Assembly: GCA_950295325.1 (NCBI GenBank)
Contig: OX485809.1
Coordinates: 1,924,001-1,988,000, forward strand
Origin: Polytrichum commune
Lineage: Eukaryota; Streptophyta; Polytrichopsida; Polytrichales; Polytrichaceae
Length of the DNA stretch: 64,000 bases
Direction: 5' to 3'
The position numbers were made by a program, and so were the translations under genes. The notes under the pieces were generated by a model. The model was not told the DNA's origin, made no database searches, and worked only from the letters and a program-made list of their open reading frames with translations. Below, piece by piece: positions 34,965 to 48,743 of the stretch; the stretch's first letter is position 1, and each line of letters opens with the position of its first letter.

Positions 34965-36203
34965 ATTCACGAGTATTAAGTAAAAGGTCTATTTGTACAG
35001 CTAAAACCTAGGGATTATATTGTCATCCCATTAATGCGCGCTTTTAATATTCCACTTTGGTTACAGTATCTAACTCATCGGTTTCATTGTCTTTGTTTGC
35101 TAACAACCTTGTAAGCTCCCTCCTACGACCTTCCAGTCAAAAGGAAATAAAGGCTCTCACATTTTAGCTTGGCACTCCTTTCGTCAAGCGTAAGACTTGA
35201 TATTCAGCCACCATCTCATGATTCTTTGTTGTTCTTACAAAGTTATTTTCGATGGAAAACAAAATAACATGTCTTATAGAGAGTAAGATGACGTCTCTTG
35301 ATAAAATTCTTAAAAAAAAATCAAAATCAAAAATCAAAATAAAACTATGAGAAGTGCATACATATGTTATCTCTACAATGAGGGTCATTGAGAATATTAG
35401 TGTAGTTATTAAAGAACATATATCAAATGTTATCAAGATCTCTCATGATGACTTGGTACATATTATGAGTTTGATCAACAATCGTACAAAGGAAATTAGT
35501 AGTGTATGAACCCCTGATATCGAGGCAGTAAGTGAGAAAGTTGCTAACGTAAGCAATTGTACCGTGTTAAAACAAAAGCAAGGATTTGGAGATTGGCAAT
35601 GATCTCATTGTCATCGTTATAGCTAACAACCCTCATGATATCGTATATAAGGTAAGCATGGAGGAGTTGGTACCCATAACAAGCGATAATACTGTATATA
35701 TGTATTCATTTGTCAATGAACTTAAGGGCGATACATCAGACAGACTTCATGGAAGCACAAGATAACATAGTTGAAGAAGCTTGATTATCAAGTGCATATT
35801 CAGCTAAGGATGTTACAATTATTTTTTATAAAAAAATAGTATAAAAGTAAGGCAACATAGAGTTTTTTGTATGTTTACGAGTTATCATGGTAACAGTTTT
35901 TGCAAATGATATATTGTTCACTATATGTAGATGTCATATAGGGCATAGAAGCAATGTTTGACATCAATGTTATGAAAGGATGCAGTGTAATGCAAGAGCT
36001 TCAAGATCTTCAAACCTTGGACAACTAACGAACTAATTCAACTATTAGTTAACTAGTTGCCTTTCGTAACTATAGTTGTTTGCGAGCCAAAAAATGTAGT
36101 TAACTATAGTTGTTCTAAATTCAATCTGCCAAAAATTCTAGTCAACTATAGCTATATATATCTAGATAATTAAAGTCAAGGGCAACCTATTCACAGAATT
36201 TTT
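34965..36203. other. Intergenic between SDR gene and LINE
   Basis: SDR 3' flank at first. At 36060-36140 the palindromic word AACTATAGTT recurs twice plus a variant. No gene is supported. Confidence 0.45.
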
Positions 36204-36239
36204 TTGTAGTGTTGTAGTGTTGTAGTGTTGTAGTGTCAC
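36204..36239 (+). repeat. Minisatellite, about 9-bp unit TTGTAGTGT x4
   Basis: Four consecutive near-perfect copies of TTGTAGTGT. It sits just before a stretch with a (CA)n tract (36369-36384) and an A27 run (36387-36413) that precede the LINE coding remnant. Confidence 0.85.
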
Positions 36240-36385
36240 TAGTGTGTCATTTGTGTTGGTGGTGTACATGGAGGTTGTCCCAGAGCCTAGCACTGTGAGT
36301 GATCGTATAAAGGTGTTTCTTGATGATCTTCAATGGCCCCAGCATATTAAAGACCCTCTACTGAAGCAAAACACACACACACACC

Positions 36386-36413
<28 letters not shown>

Positions 36414-36417
<4 letters not shown>

Positions 36418-39400
36418 CTACTCCTAACAAACTACACACCCATTGCACCAACCAACACAATACACAAGCTATACACTAGCACACTCACATCCCTCCTAAC
36501 AAACTACAAAGAGAAATACAAGCTCATACACTTCAACCAAGAAGGATTCATGCCAAAAAAGAACACTACAAGAAAAATCCAAACAATCATAGCCGCCCTA
36601 GAAGCCGCAAAACTCACAAACAAAGATATTTTTTAAACTTACATTTACTCCAAAAGTGCATTTGGTGTCATTGACTAGTCCTAATGAAAGACCTAGGCTT
36701 TCCACAAAACACAGTTGAAGTAGTGGGCAATATGCACACATACTCAACCACTCTGGCACGACACGCCTAGTACAAATATGCAGAGGCACCATACAAAGAG
36801 ATAACCTTAGTCCTTACCTATTCATCATCTTCTTAGAACCACTCCTAAGATGGCTAGAGAAAGACAATCTAGGACATTAATTAAACATGTCCCATTTATA
36901 TGCAATATCATTGCATATGCAGATGACCTTGCCATAATTTCATAAAACCTCCCAGCAATATAACCCCAAATTCACAAACTCTAACAATTCACATAATGGT
37001 CCCACATGGACCTTAACCTCTCTAAATATGCCATCACCGGTTGCACAAATAAATCCAAACTCAAACCATACACATTCAAAGCATACATTTGGGCCCAATG
37101 AGTCACCTACAAAACCAAACCCTTCCCCATCCTCATCCAAAATGAATTGTACATATACATGAATATCCACTTAGTGCCATGACTTAAATGGAAAAATACA
37201 AAAAAAAAATCACCACCAATAAGGCCAATCAACAAAGCAAACTCCTATCCACCTCATCGGCCAGTCTCAAACAAAAAAATAAAAACATGGAACAAAATAT
37301 CTAAGCCCAACATCGCATCTCCTTACTATGCAATCCCCTTCTCCAAACATGTTGACCACACCACCACTGTTGACCACACAATTCTCATAAAAGGCACCCC
37401 CTTGAACAAGAATGGCAATCTAATCCAACATACCCAAAACTCATATCGGAGGCAAAACAAAAATCCCAACAATACCTCGATAAAACTATACATGTGCGAC
37501 ACCACAATCTTACTCCAAATACAAAACGGAAAAACTTCAGCCATTCTCATCTCAGATGAATTTTGCACCAAATACAAACACGCACCCAAACTCGTCAAAG
37601 TTTCCCTCCAACAAGCCCACACACAAATATACCCAAACTCCACAACCTGTTACACCCTAGGTACAAAAATCTACGCCATAACAAACACTAAAACCGCCGC
37701 TAGAAAAGACAAATGGGGAGCACAAGCCATCAAAAGACAAAATACTTATGCCAATGGAAAAACTAACAGGGCATCACACACCAATGGAGGGAGGAAATAG
37801 AGCTTTTAAACTGCAACAACATCCTACTAGAACACAACCTACATCTCCTAATCCAGTTCCACATAACTACTCACATACACAAACATTCCAAGCATATGAA
37901 AGTTGCCTAAACCAGGTCCAATCCAAAACACTTGGTGTATAAGACCACCCCTACAAATCACCAACCTTACATTATCCACCCAAGAATGCAACCCACACAA
38001 AGACATTGAAACAAACAAACCTACCGTACAAAATCACAACAACAGTTCCCACATATATGACCACAAAGGAAACTACATGACTATGATCACCACTAAAAGA
38101 CTGCATTAGCTATGGAACAGATTTTGCAACAACCATCTACCCCACCTAACTAGCTTCCTTCAACCCCCACCACAAGACTTCACCACCAAAATACTATGGT
38201 TTGCACAAAAGTACATAACCACCTTACCCAAGAATAAGCCAAAAACCATACACCCAACCAACCAACATCACATCATACACCCCAAAGTCACAAGTTTACT
38301 AATAGACTCATTCAACATCACACACTTCAACTACACATCCCCCTTACATGCCCCTACAACTTACAAACTACAACTTACTCCACAACTGAGACATCCTCTT
38401 TGGTTCAACAGGAAATGCCAACTCCTCCAAATGGGCGAGAACGGCCTTGAATACCCAACAAACTACAACAATGCCTTGAAACCTATACATTAGGCAAGAA
38501 TAGCTACAAATGAAGATCCCCATACATCAACTATCCTAATTGTCAACCACAAAGATTCGTCAACACAACAACTTCCTCTCAACCAACATAAGGACATCCA
38601 CACCATAGTAACTATACCACCACCACACACAATAAAATACAACCCAACGCCGGAATGGCCAAAATACTACCAATACACCAAGCCATCCCTCACCTCCACA
38701 ATATGCATACACAACCAAGTGAACCCCCCATGTAACATGCAAACTCTACAAAACCTACACCACAAAACCTAAAAAGGCTTTACAAGATTGATGTTGACAC
38801 CTACCCCATCCAACCCACCCACCCACCCACTCACAGTAGTGCTTATACACAGATGGTTCCTTCATCCACCCGGTTAGAATCCCAAAGAACAACTAGAAGG
38901 AAACACAACTCGATTAGGAGTCTACAATCCCAACAACAACATCCAAATATCATAAAGACTACCCGAGTATCAAAATATACTCTGAGCTAAACTTAACACT
39001 ATCTTAATTGCCATCAAAAGCATACAAATTACCCAATTTTAAACACCAACATGTTCATTGAAAACCTCAACATATTCCTCATCAACAACCACATCAGACA
39101 CCCATACCCACAACACCATCACCATGATAAACTACTCATATCAGCTACTATACACCAAATATACTAGACTCCACATAAAATCTCTATACACAAAGTTAGC
39201 ACACACAAGAATTATTGGAAACGAAAAAACAGACACAATAGCCAACAAGGGGGTTTACACAAGGACAAACCCACCCCAGCACCACACATATACATCACCC
39301 ACACCACTCCATATTGGCTAGCAAGTTGCCCAATTGCCACCCATGATGGAGCCATCCTCAACCTCCACACATTCATTGACAAAGAACATAGGAAAAGAAA

Positions 39401-40190
39401 AACCATCACCGCCACTACGAAAGAAAATTCCCATATGTAGACAAATGGCTATGAAACAACCAAATTGACCAAAAACTATCCAACTACTTTTGAAAATCCC
39501 CAGAATAATTTGATGCCCAAATCACACAAACCCTCAAATTTTGTTGCTCACAATACATGGGTAACCACATTGGAAGATTAAAATGTTTTTTAAAAAGTAA
39601 ACAAATTTTTAAAAAACCTTACAGTTGAACCTTACAATTGCCCATCACAATAAATTTGAACTCCTTATTGCACAAACCCTACAAGCCAACTAATCCACCC
39701 AAAGCAAGATATTACAACAACAATCCACTAGACTCAATAATCCCAGAATGGATACTCAATGTACTGTACATGCACTCACCCCCCATGTCAATGTCTACCG
39801 AAATAAAGACCATACATCCTTTTCATCACAGGAGACCCTAACCATAGCATGCCGCCAATAACTCCTTCCCCATCCAAAACACTTCAATTCATAGAATTCA
39901 CATATTGCCACGACATATTCCCCAAACAAGCCATCATACACAAGCATGCCAAATATGACCCACTCATAAACATACTCCAAAACAATGTATGGAGAATCAA
40001 CCCCTAATAACCATCACAAACAAAGCAAGAGGTGCCGTATACAAACACTCCATAGAAAAACTCAACAAACTAAACATCCCAAAAACCATCATTAAAAAAA
40101 CATATACAAAATATGCATCAAAATGCCATCAAATATTTTACATACCTAGTATTAAACAAACAAAGACTAGACAATAAACAAGCACCCATA
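36414..40190 (+). mobile_element. Decayed LINE: reverse transcriptase and RNase H
   Basis: The plus strand carries ordered fragments of a non-LTR retrotransposon in shifting frames. About 36420-36640 reads 'NYTPIAPTNTIHKLYT' and 'FNQEGFMPKKNTTRKI', which is RT motif 1/2a-like. About 36650-36680 reads '-YIYSKSAFGVID'. About 36783-36870 reads 'RGTIQRDNLSPYLFIIFLEP', and about 36905-36935 'IIAYADDLAII' with the YADD catalytic motif. Downstream, about 38845-38860 gives 'YTDGSFI' and about 39200-39250 'HTRIIGNEKTDTIANKG', the first and last acidic motifs of RNase H. Many stops and frameshifts make it non-functional. No endonuclease region is seen upstream. The coding strand is remarkably poor in G and rich in A and C throughout. 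Confidence 0.85.
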
Positions 40191-40651
40191 ACATGAGAGC
40201 CATCATCAAACAGGTATTTGTCTTCCAAAAAGGGAAGTATCCACAGCATTCAGCATCATGTATTGCACCATCAACTCAACATGGCAAAGCCAACTGAAAT
40301 TTCTTAGTCTACATGCAGTCTACACAACACTCCTGAGACTACAAATCTGTTGTAATCCGGGCTTCTAGATGAGAATTGTATGCTCTTCATGTGAGGATTG
40401 TTCTGAGCCAACTGCAACCCACTTGGGACCAAAAACTCTTGCCAGTTTCTGGTGCCACCATGATCTGGTACCACCCTCTGCCAATATGGTGACCCCTTTT
40501 ATGAAGAATAGGTGCCAAAAATAGAGAGGCTGCAAAAGCATGGTGTAGCAATGACAATGCAACACTTTCTAGCACCCAGACAATCAGAACCATCACTTGC
40601 TGATATTAGTTTTACTATATGCAGTTCCTGAATTTCTAAATAGAAATTGAT
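40191..40651 (-). other. Probable 3' UTR/flank of DCAF13
   Basis: Composition returns to normal at about 40200-40350. No further gene is seen. The 300 bp next to the stop codon at 40652 are the likely 3' UTR of the minus-strand gene. Confidence 0.45.
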
Positions 40652-43600
40652 CTATTCAACTTCTGTCACAATCCGCTTTTTCCTGGCAGATGTATGTGTA
40701 ATAGCCCCAGGAGCACTATGGGCACGTTTTCGGCCTTCTTTTCTCCGTTCAGCATCATTAGCAGCATGCCGCAATTTGCCGGCCTTATAGATAGGTTTAG
40801 GCAAGTGTCGATGCCTGCAGACCCACCCACAAAGAATGTCAACAATAATTTCTGTTCTTCAAAGGGTGCATAGATAAATTGGTCAGGCATGCTGTTTGGA
40901 ATAGTGTTCACAGTTGCACAGATGTTGTGACATTGAAGTATTAACATACAGCAATTGATCATGTTTTATCACAAAAGATACTACATCTTTGATCATTGAA
41001 ATAACGTAGGAGTTTGGAGAATATCAACTTATCCTAAACAATTAATAAATTACACAAACTCCGTATCTGTTTCCATTATTGAGAGGCTCAACATCCTAAG
41101 AGAGTATCGAAATAGCTTCAGTAGGCTCTCTCCAGAACAATAAAGTGATGTATAGAATGACTGATAGTACCTATCGATCCTACTGATCTCAGGTAGATGC
41201 TTGTAACGCTCCTTCACAGCATCCAGGTAAGCATGCTTTTGCTTCTCCCTTGGTAATAGCTGCAGAGTCACTCAAAGGGTGCACAGACTCAGTATCTATT
41301 TCCCCAAAGAAACTCATGACAGCATTGAATTTACATAAAATGAACCTTGAAATCCATTACATACCACTCCTAGTTGCTCGGAAGCTTTTGCCTTCCACAA
41401 TCGAATATTGGTATCATCACTCCCTGAGAGCACGTACGTCGCATCGCTACTATAATTTACTGCAAACACCCTGTTCATAGCCAGCATAAATAGATTCCAG
41501 ATTAAAATAGTCAACATCAATTTATAAAATTCTCACAATACACATAACAGTTACTCCATCAGCTTTCACTCCTGACTCTTATAATTACAAAAATCATGCT
41601 TGTGTTGGTTAATCTGATCCACAGTACTTGAATAAAGCCATGTAAGCATACCTCTGCATCCTCTTTGTGTGATAAACCTCCCTACTGTGGCCTCCATTAT
41701 ATGTGAAAATCCTAACCTGCATGTCACCAACAAATGAGGCACTCAGAACAGCAAGGGTCATACAATCTGCTCACCACATGTTGCGCACCTTGGTAATATA
41801 AGCAAAAAGATTAGTGAACATGCACCAAGATTAATGATTAACGATGCCAGTAAAGAAACTCACCGTTCTATCATATGAACCTGTCACAAACTCGCGTCCT
41901 GTTGGTGAATATTCTATATCCATACTGTATCCAAAGAGATACTTAGTGTTATCCATGTGAACCCAAAAAAAGCTTGAGGCTATTGGCCTATTTGCAAGTG
42001 AGCAAGCTCAATGATAGTTGCACTCCCAGTCACTAGCAAACAGTAAAACAAGAAAACAGTAAAACAAGAAAACAGTGAACCAAATATTCTCCTTCCTCAA
42101 GTGAGAATGTCAGATCCATTTTAATCAGTACCACTTCAGTTAAGAATGGAGTAACTATCAACAGAATGCTTAGTCAAACCTCTATTTCACTTTCAGAAAG
42201 CACTTTGATCCGTAATCAAAAGAAACAAGAATTGCAGCTATGGGTTAGACACTTACACAGCTGACACATGGTCTTTATGGATACATGTGGAATGCTTGAA
42301 ATTCCGCATGTCAAAGCTATAACAGTTTCCATCTTCATTAGCCTGAACACACATCACCAAAAAAGGTATTTTAACTGGACTTTAAATTTCAGGCACTTGT
42401 TATGACCAGGTTGCATGAAATCCACCAAATCAACGGACATATGTTGACATGTAAGTGGCTTACAGCAGTGAAGTTCAAAGGTTCTCTTGGATTCCACGCA
42501 ACTGCATTTGTCCTTGTCTGCATGAGTCGAAACATCCAATACTGAGCACTACTACCCTTTCCTTGTCGCGAACATACATCATGATGCCTCCTAACTTACA
42601 AGTGGAAGGTACACATGAAAACACATCCAAGACCTCAAAAACAGAAATACTGGTAAATTAAGCTAAGTGTAGGGAAACATTTTTGCACATTTGAGCATGC
42701 TACAATACAGAGATGGATTAAAAACGGTTACACTTATGAGAGGTGCAGCAAAGCTATTTACCTGCATAATGACTTTTCTTAGTGGAGTTCCCATTCGCAG
42801 GTCATATAATGCAATACTGCGGTCACTGCCATCTCAGAAGTCCAACACTTGAACATTCAGTAGAATGAACGCACAACAAGAACAAGAACTGAAAACTGAA
42901 GCACTTTGATACCACCTTAAAGCAATTGCGTTTCCAACTACTAAGGAGAAAATTAATATGAAGAGCACACTATGTCATGAATTAAGACAAAGTAGTGCCA
43001 AGTTCCTGAAGTCAATATTCTCCATTATAGCCAAATACATGTAGAATCTATAGCCAAATAGATCTATCCAGGTTTAGGCAGTAATTTAGAGTCATATAGA
43101 TAATACAGGTGATTGAGCACCTGGCAGTGGTGGCAAACACATCACGTTCAGCTGGATTGAAGCGCAATGAAACAATAGAATCGGCTCCCCATGTGAAGCT
43201 ATTCACAGGTTCTGACCTTCAAAAACACATAAACAGGAAATTCACTGATCAATACACCTACCCTTGTACCACAAACCTGACTGAGAATCACAACCAATAT
43301 CACTTCATAAACTTTGAATCTGACACAAAGAACACAAATATAGAACAACATGTCAAAAACCATGAGATCATTGACCTAAATTGATTGTGCAGAGATAGAC
43401 TAAAGTTGCACCAACAGAATACATCAGCGCATCTTCTGCTGAATATACACAGTAATTCCGAAATCTTCATTACTCTAACTTCCCTGAAGAAAGTTCTGTT
43501 GACAAAGAAAACCTGCAGCTAACAAGACACAAGTATAGAGCAGATGTAGGACCTGTTGTGATCCCAGACATCAACCTGGGCACCTCCTGTTGCAAAGACT

Positions 43601-45506
43601 GAAGTATCCCATTGGTGGTCTACTGCTCTGAAACCCAAACAAAGATGGTCTAGCAGTTAGAAATCCGCAAAATCTTTGCTATCCACACAACATGGTACAA
43701 ATCACTTCAAAGGATTATAGAGTAATCAACTGGCTTTTGAGACAGGAAGAAGTACCTGAAGGCATTCTTTCCTTGATATGTTGCCAATGGCTGCAAAACA
43801 GGACAACAAACACAGAACTCAAACTGTCAACTGCATATATCATGGACTGCACTTCCTACATGTAAGATACCCATTAAACCAGAACTACTACTTGTGACTA
43901 AGTCATCTAGCAAGAAATCATTCAATTTATGAGTGTGTTGAAGAAGTATCTGTCCAAAAATCTTATATGATGTTGCAATATATGTGCTCAACTAAGAGGT
44001 CACATCCAGGCTGGGTGCACACCTCAATGACATCCACATCTTCACCTGTGGATTCCCCCGTGAATGAAGATGGTATCTGCCACAGCCTTATTCTGCGATC
44101 AAATGCTTTGTCAGCTTCATCTCTTTTTGTGTGCCCAACTTCCACAAGACACTAAATCCAGGAGAACTTTCTACCTCCATTCAATAGTCCAAACCCTTAA
44201 ACCCTAAACCAACATCCCCAAGTGCAAGCAACAAAGACAACTTACGAGCAATCATCTCCACAAGATACAAGATGTTCTCCATCTGATGAGATTGCCACCC
44301 CTCGCACAGACCCCTTGTGTCCTGGAAATTGGCGCACTGTCCTCCTGCAAAAAAAACCCGCCAAATTGTTTCAATGACACCTGAGACCAACATACAGCAT
44401 AATGTCAGATTACTCCTAAAATCACATAACATACATGAAATAGTTACCTAAATTCTAAAGCCTCACATAAATGACGCCAAGATTTGAAGTCAAAGAGATC
44501 AGTACCGGTACGCGATGTCCCACAGCCGAATGTCTGCAGATAAGAGAAACGGGCCAATTTGGGTTTAGGAAAACCTAGAAAGAATCAGGAAAACTGAATT
44601 GAAGCAAGAACTAAGATAGATGATGCTAAAACCAACACCCTAAAACCTTGCACAATGAGTAACTTTGATTTGAGACTATCCACCACCTCAACATCAGGCT
44701 CCCATGTTGGCTTTCACAATAATCTTCAAGCCCTTATAACTATTATGTACTGAATTCAAATAAGACGTACTTTTATGTGCATTGCGATCCCCTGTCAGTT
44801 GCTAGAGATAATCTATAGCAAGAATAAATTGAAGAATAATATCAATGCTCAATGCTTAGAGTTACTATTGTACCACCATCTACCTTATCCCTCTCCCCAA
44901 AAACACATCCACAAGAAAAACCAAAGAGAGCACCAAAACGTCCATACCTCCATCCAGCGAAGCTGATACCAGACAGTTGAGACGTCGAGGATTCTTCACC
45001 ATACAAGAGACGCCATCATTATGCCCACTCAAGGCTCCCACAAACGGTCGGGCAAACACCTGCCGTGCCAAAAATCATTCCACATGTCGCCTCTTAATGT
45101 CTTTGATTACCTCCAATCGAAGCACACATTCACAGCATGCAATCTATCCTAGCCATGCATTAAGCACTTGTCTACACAATAAACAAATTTAAAAAACACT
45201 CGAAATTGTCAACTTACCTTGTCCAATTTGACTGCATTCAGCGCCCGAACATATTCATGCGCCCTCTCCTGCGGGTGGAGGCCCGGATCCAAGTTGCGGA
45301 ACACTTTCTGCACAACTCCAATTCATTAATGAAGTGCGTTACAAAAAAACGACACCCTAGCCTAACCCTTAAACACCAACCCAAGTCAAATTGTTGTAAA
45401 TCCTGAGAGACCAGAAAAAAGAAGCCCTAAATTGATCTACCTGAAGGTCTTGGCTCCGCTCTCTCGTGAAAGCCTCTTCAGAACGTGATATGATTTTGAT
45501 CTTCAT
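40652..45506 (-). CDS. DCAF13: DCAF13/SOF1 WD40 protein, 17 exons
   Basis: Exons, in order of transcription: 45506-45441, 45307-45218, 45059-44948, 44533-44506, 44344-44246, 44092-44023, 43790-43756, 43627-43553, 43216-43121, 42825-42762, 42517-42464, 42342-42257, 41924-41864, 41716-41652, 41470-41365, 41259-41171 and 40814-40652. All junctions are GT-AG and in phase, giving 452 residues, the length I recall for plant orthologues. It begins MKIKIISRSEE and has the family's N-terminal 'ERSQDLQ-VF', WD repeats ('DIRLWDIAYR', 'SIRLWQIP', 'QVDVWDHNR', 'TNIRLWKAKASEQLG') and a basic C-terminal SOF1 domain ('LPREKQKH', 'RHRHLPKPIYKA', ending KKRIVTEVE). SOF1 acts in the small-subunit processome for 18S rRNA maturation in the nucleolus; DCAF13 is also a CUL4-DDB1 substrate receptor. 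A telo-box lies 83 bp upstream. Confidence 0.95.
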
Positions 45507-45588
45507 TTCTTCAAAGCTCTGTCGTTTTGCCGCGCAGAAATGCAGAGCCTCTTTTGTTCTTCATACGCAAGAAGTGCCGAAGTTCGAA

Positions 45589-45601
45589 GGGTTTAGGGTT
45601 T
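45589..45601 (-). promoter_or_regulatory. Telo-box upstream of DCAF13
   Basis: On the minus strand the sequence reads AAACCCTAAACCC, 83 bp before the ATG. Telo-boxes are known promoter/leader elements of plant ribosomal-protein and ribosome-biogenesis genes, which fits this gene's role. Confidence 0.6.
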
Positions 45602-45794
45602 AAGGAATCTCCGCCCTTCAGTTCATAAGACTCTGATAACCTGACTGCGTACCGTATTTCGTCATATAGTGGTATAGGAGGTCTCTACCTTGATATCCGG
45701 AAAGTGATATCCGGCGGATGGCTGGTGGATACCAGAAACCTAATTTCCTTCTATTGGCGATATTCCTTCTATACCCATGATGCTAACTACACTA

Positions 45795-46145
45795 AATAGT
45801 TCTACTACAATGGGCCACGGTAAATTTCTAGAGCCCATGCTAATTCTCATAATGAGAATTGATGTGGCCCACATTAATTATCAAGCCACACTAAATTTTT
45901 ACTCAAAAATTAGAGTGCACCACATTGATTGTTTTCCTAGAAAATTAATGTGGATCGTTATTTTATTTTGTGCTACTTGTGTCTTGTAACTAATATTCAA
46001 GGTGTTAGTTGGAAGTCTTCATGAAGACTTACAGGAAAACCCAGGGTCTTGGACCTACGTTAATTCCACCTCGACTAAAAAAAATAGTGTGTCCCACACT
46101 AATTATTTCCATGCTACTTTTTCACCCACACTAATCGGATTTATT
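45795..46145 (+). repeat. Dispersed repeat, copy 2
   Basis: Collinear with 1030-1345 in the same orientation. Here the central palindrome is extended to 18 bp (AAGTCTTCATGAAGACTT, near 46013-46030). It lies about 0.3-0.6 kb upstream of the DCAF13 start. Confidence 0.75.
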
Positions 46146-48704
46146 GGTGTCATTTTTACCTTTGATTATCCCAATTTTTTTCTTGAATGCCCGCTTCTCA
46201 TTTTCCCCGTCTCTTCTCCAACGCGTTATGAGGTGGACCACACTATTTCTTACAACCTCCTAAATTAACATACATTTCTCAACCATAAATCATATTCTAT
46301 TGATAACTATTAAAATAATGTCATTGATGTTCATTTTTAAATATACACTAATAATTAATTGTTATTATAATATTTAATTTGTCTCAATCACCATGAAACA
46401 AAAATGGTGTGGGCCACAAACATCATAATGTATCATAATAAGTGTCATGTTAAAATTCAAGATCATGTATAAGTTTGCGGCTATGATCAAGGTGAAGCAT
46501 CCCTCATTCACTCCAATTCTAGAAGTTTTCTCTCTCTCTCTCTCTCATAAAATAATCTACCCCGCGTGACGAAAAAATAACCCTAACATAAATTACTTCA
46601 CGGTTTGGTAAAAGTTATATGACAAATGTCCACCATGGATATGCATCTATGAATCTATGGACGAGGGGACTTATCTAGTGCTATAACAAGTACGGAAGAA
46701 ACCATAGGAGTTTTCTTTCATAGTTTGCGAAGCAGTTGATGCTACCCTAAGTAAACCCTAATATTAGGTTAAGTCGTGAGGACTAGTAAAGGTGGAAAGA
46801 GCATGTAACCTACTACAACGCTTAACCTCACATGGTTTGATTGACTAAAGAACATGTAGATCACTTGATGGCAATATGTGTATTCATTGAAAAAAAAAAT
46901 TGTTTATGTTGGACATGATTGTTCATGTTGGACGTGATTGACTGACATAAATAACAATTGGGTTTTGTTATTATTTACCTTATGTACAATACTAACCCTT
47001 TATTATGTGGATTTGGTTTGGTGGCACGAGGTGAGGCAAACCCTTCACTAATTTCACAACATTGTTACATTTTGTATCTCATGTTTCTTCAAGTTTTGTA
47101 TTTTTCTTAAGTACATCTTCCACACCATTTACCTTTCAAATCCATCCTCTCAAAATGCATTCACATGTACAACTAATTATTCACCAAGTATTTAAACATT
47201 GAACTGTCAAATCCCCCACATGTAGTTACCACATATGCCTCTACAAGTTATTAATTGACAATTTGTATTGTGCACATTTCATCACAAAATGTCAATAAGG
47301 CATACATCTTTCCCGAATGTAGTACAACAATTCAAGATTGCATATTCACCAATTCAAAAGATAGTTGTCGCATTATTTTCCTTGCACCCTTCTCTTGATT
47401 CACGTCCACAAGAAGAAAACTTGTTCGTTGTAATCATCCGTTGTGAATTGGCCATGGCAAGTCATGGTGAGAAAATGCATAAAAGATCATTTTGGTTACG
47501 AGTCAAAAGTTGTTGGCTGCCGTTTTTTGTATAATGGGTAGCCAAAACACTCCAGTTGATAATCAAGATGATTTAATTATGTATTTTCTCGCCACAAGTC
47601 ATAATAGCCCGCAATAGAGGGTTGCAATGGACAAGTATCTTCTGAAGCTTCATGTTCATCATCGATGAAAATAGTGCCAAGTTGGCCCATGAGCAATGTT
47701 GATGTACCTACTTGACTTTTCATAACTTGCATATATATATATAGATATATAGATATAGAGTTGGGCATTTCTTGAGAGAAGCTAAGCTTACTTTCAAGCA
47801 TAGTTCTTTTCAAATAACATCCTATTGGCAAGAGGCCATACCATTCTTCCATATATCTATGTATCTATCAAAACCCGGGAGGGTGGGTGGGATCATTCCC
47901 CCATCCCATTGCAATGCAAATGTTAAAACATAACACTTTGGAGCTTCTTACAAAGATTTTTGTTACAAGTAAAACCTTGGAGTATTCCATAATACTAAGG
48001 TTTTCCAATGTAAACCCTATCAGAGTCTCCTTACAACTTAGCTCCAGTAAATCAAATGTAAAATGGTAACACCAATCATATGCTCAATAACTTGCAATGT
48101 AGACTAAAATTGGTCATTGCATATGTTTTATGTAACCTTCATCTACTACACACTATTTTGCAATCAAATGGTATACAAAACCTAATGTAACCGTCATATT
48201 TGTGAAGGTCTGCCTCACCTGTGCCCATGCCACCAACCAAATCCACAGAGAGGGTTAGTAACATACACGAGGTGAATTACAGCAGAACCCAATTGTTATC
48301 TATGTCACACAAACTTATACGGCATAATCATACATTTAGTATCCCCATCATACACAATACTCAATACTTTCTATGAGTATTTTACCTGTTCTTTAGCCAT
48401 TTGCTTCCTTTGACGTTCAAAGCTTGAAGTCAGTCACTTCCACTTCCTACAAACTCACGTCATGTTTACCCTAATCCCAGAAGTTACTTAGGGTAAACTG
48501 CTAATGCAGTTTACACTTGGAAAGGAAGTACTGAGGTTGGCTTCCTCTTATTATAAGATTAGGTAAACTTTTATGACTGTAGATGCAAGTTCTGGATCTA
48601 TGGTTGAGCCTTTTTTAACCTCCCTTTGCTGAACCCCTAAGGTGGAACCTTACATAGGGTCATTATACAAAGTGTTATGGTCTTTTAATGGCATGCCAAG
48701 AACT

Positions 48705-48743
<39 letters not shown>

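Noticed and set aside
36244-36385. Open frame before the LINE RT (VVYMEVVPEPST...)
   Set aside because: It is joined to the RT frame only through the A27 run and reads like no known LINE or host protein; not called as part of the element.
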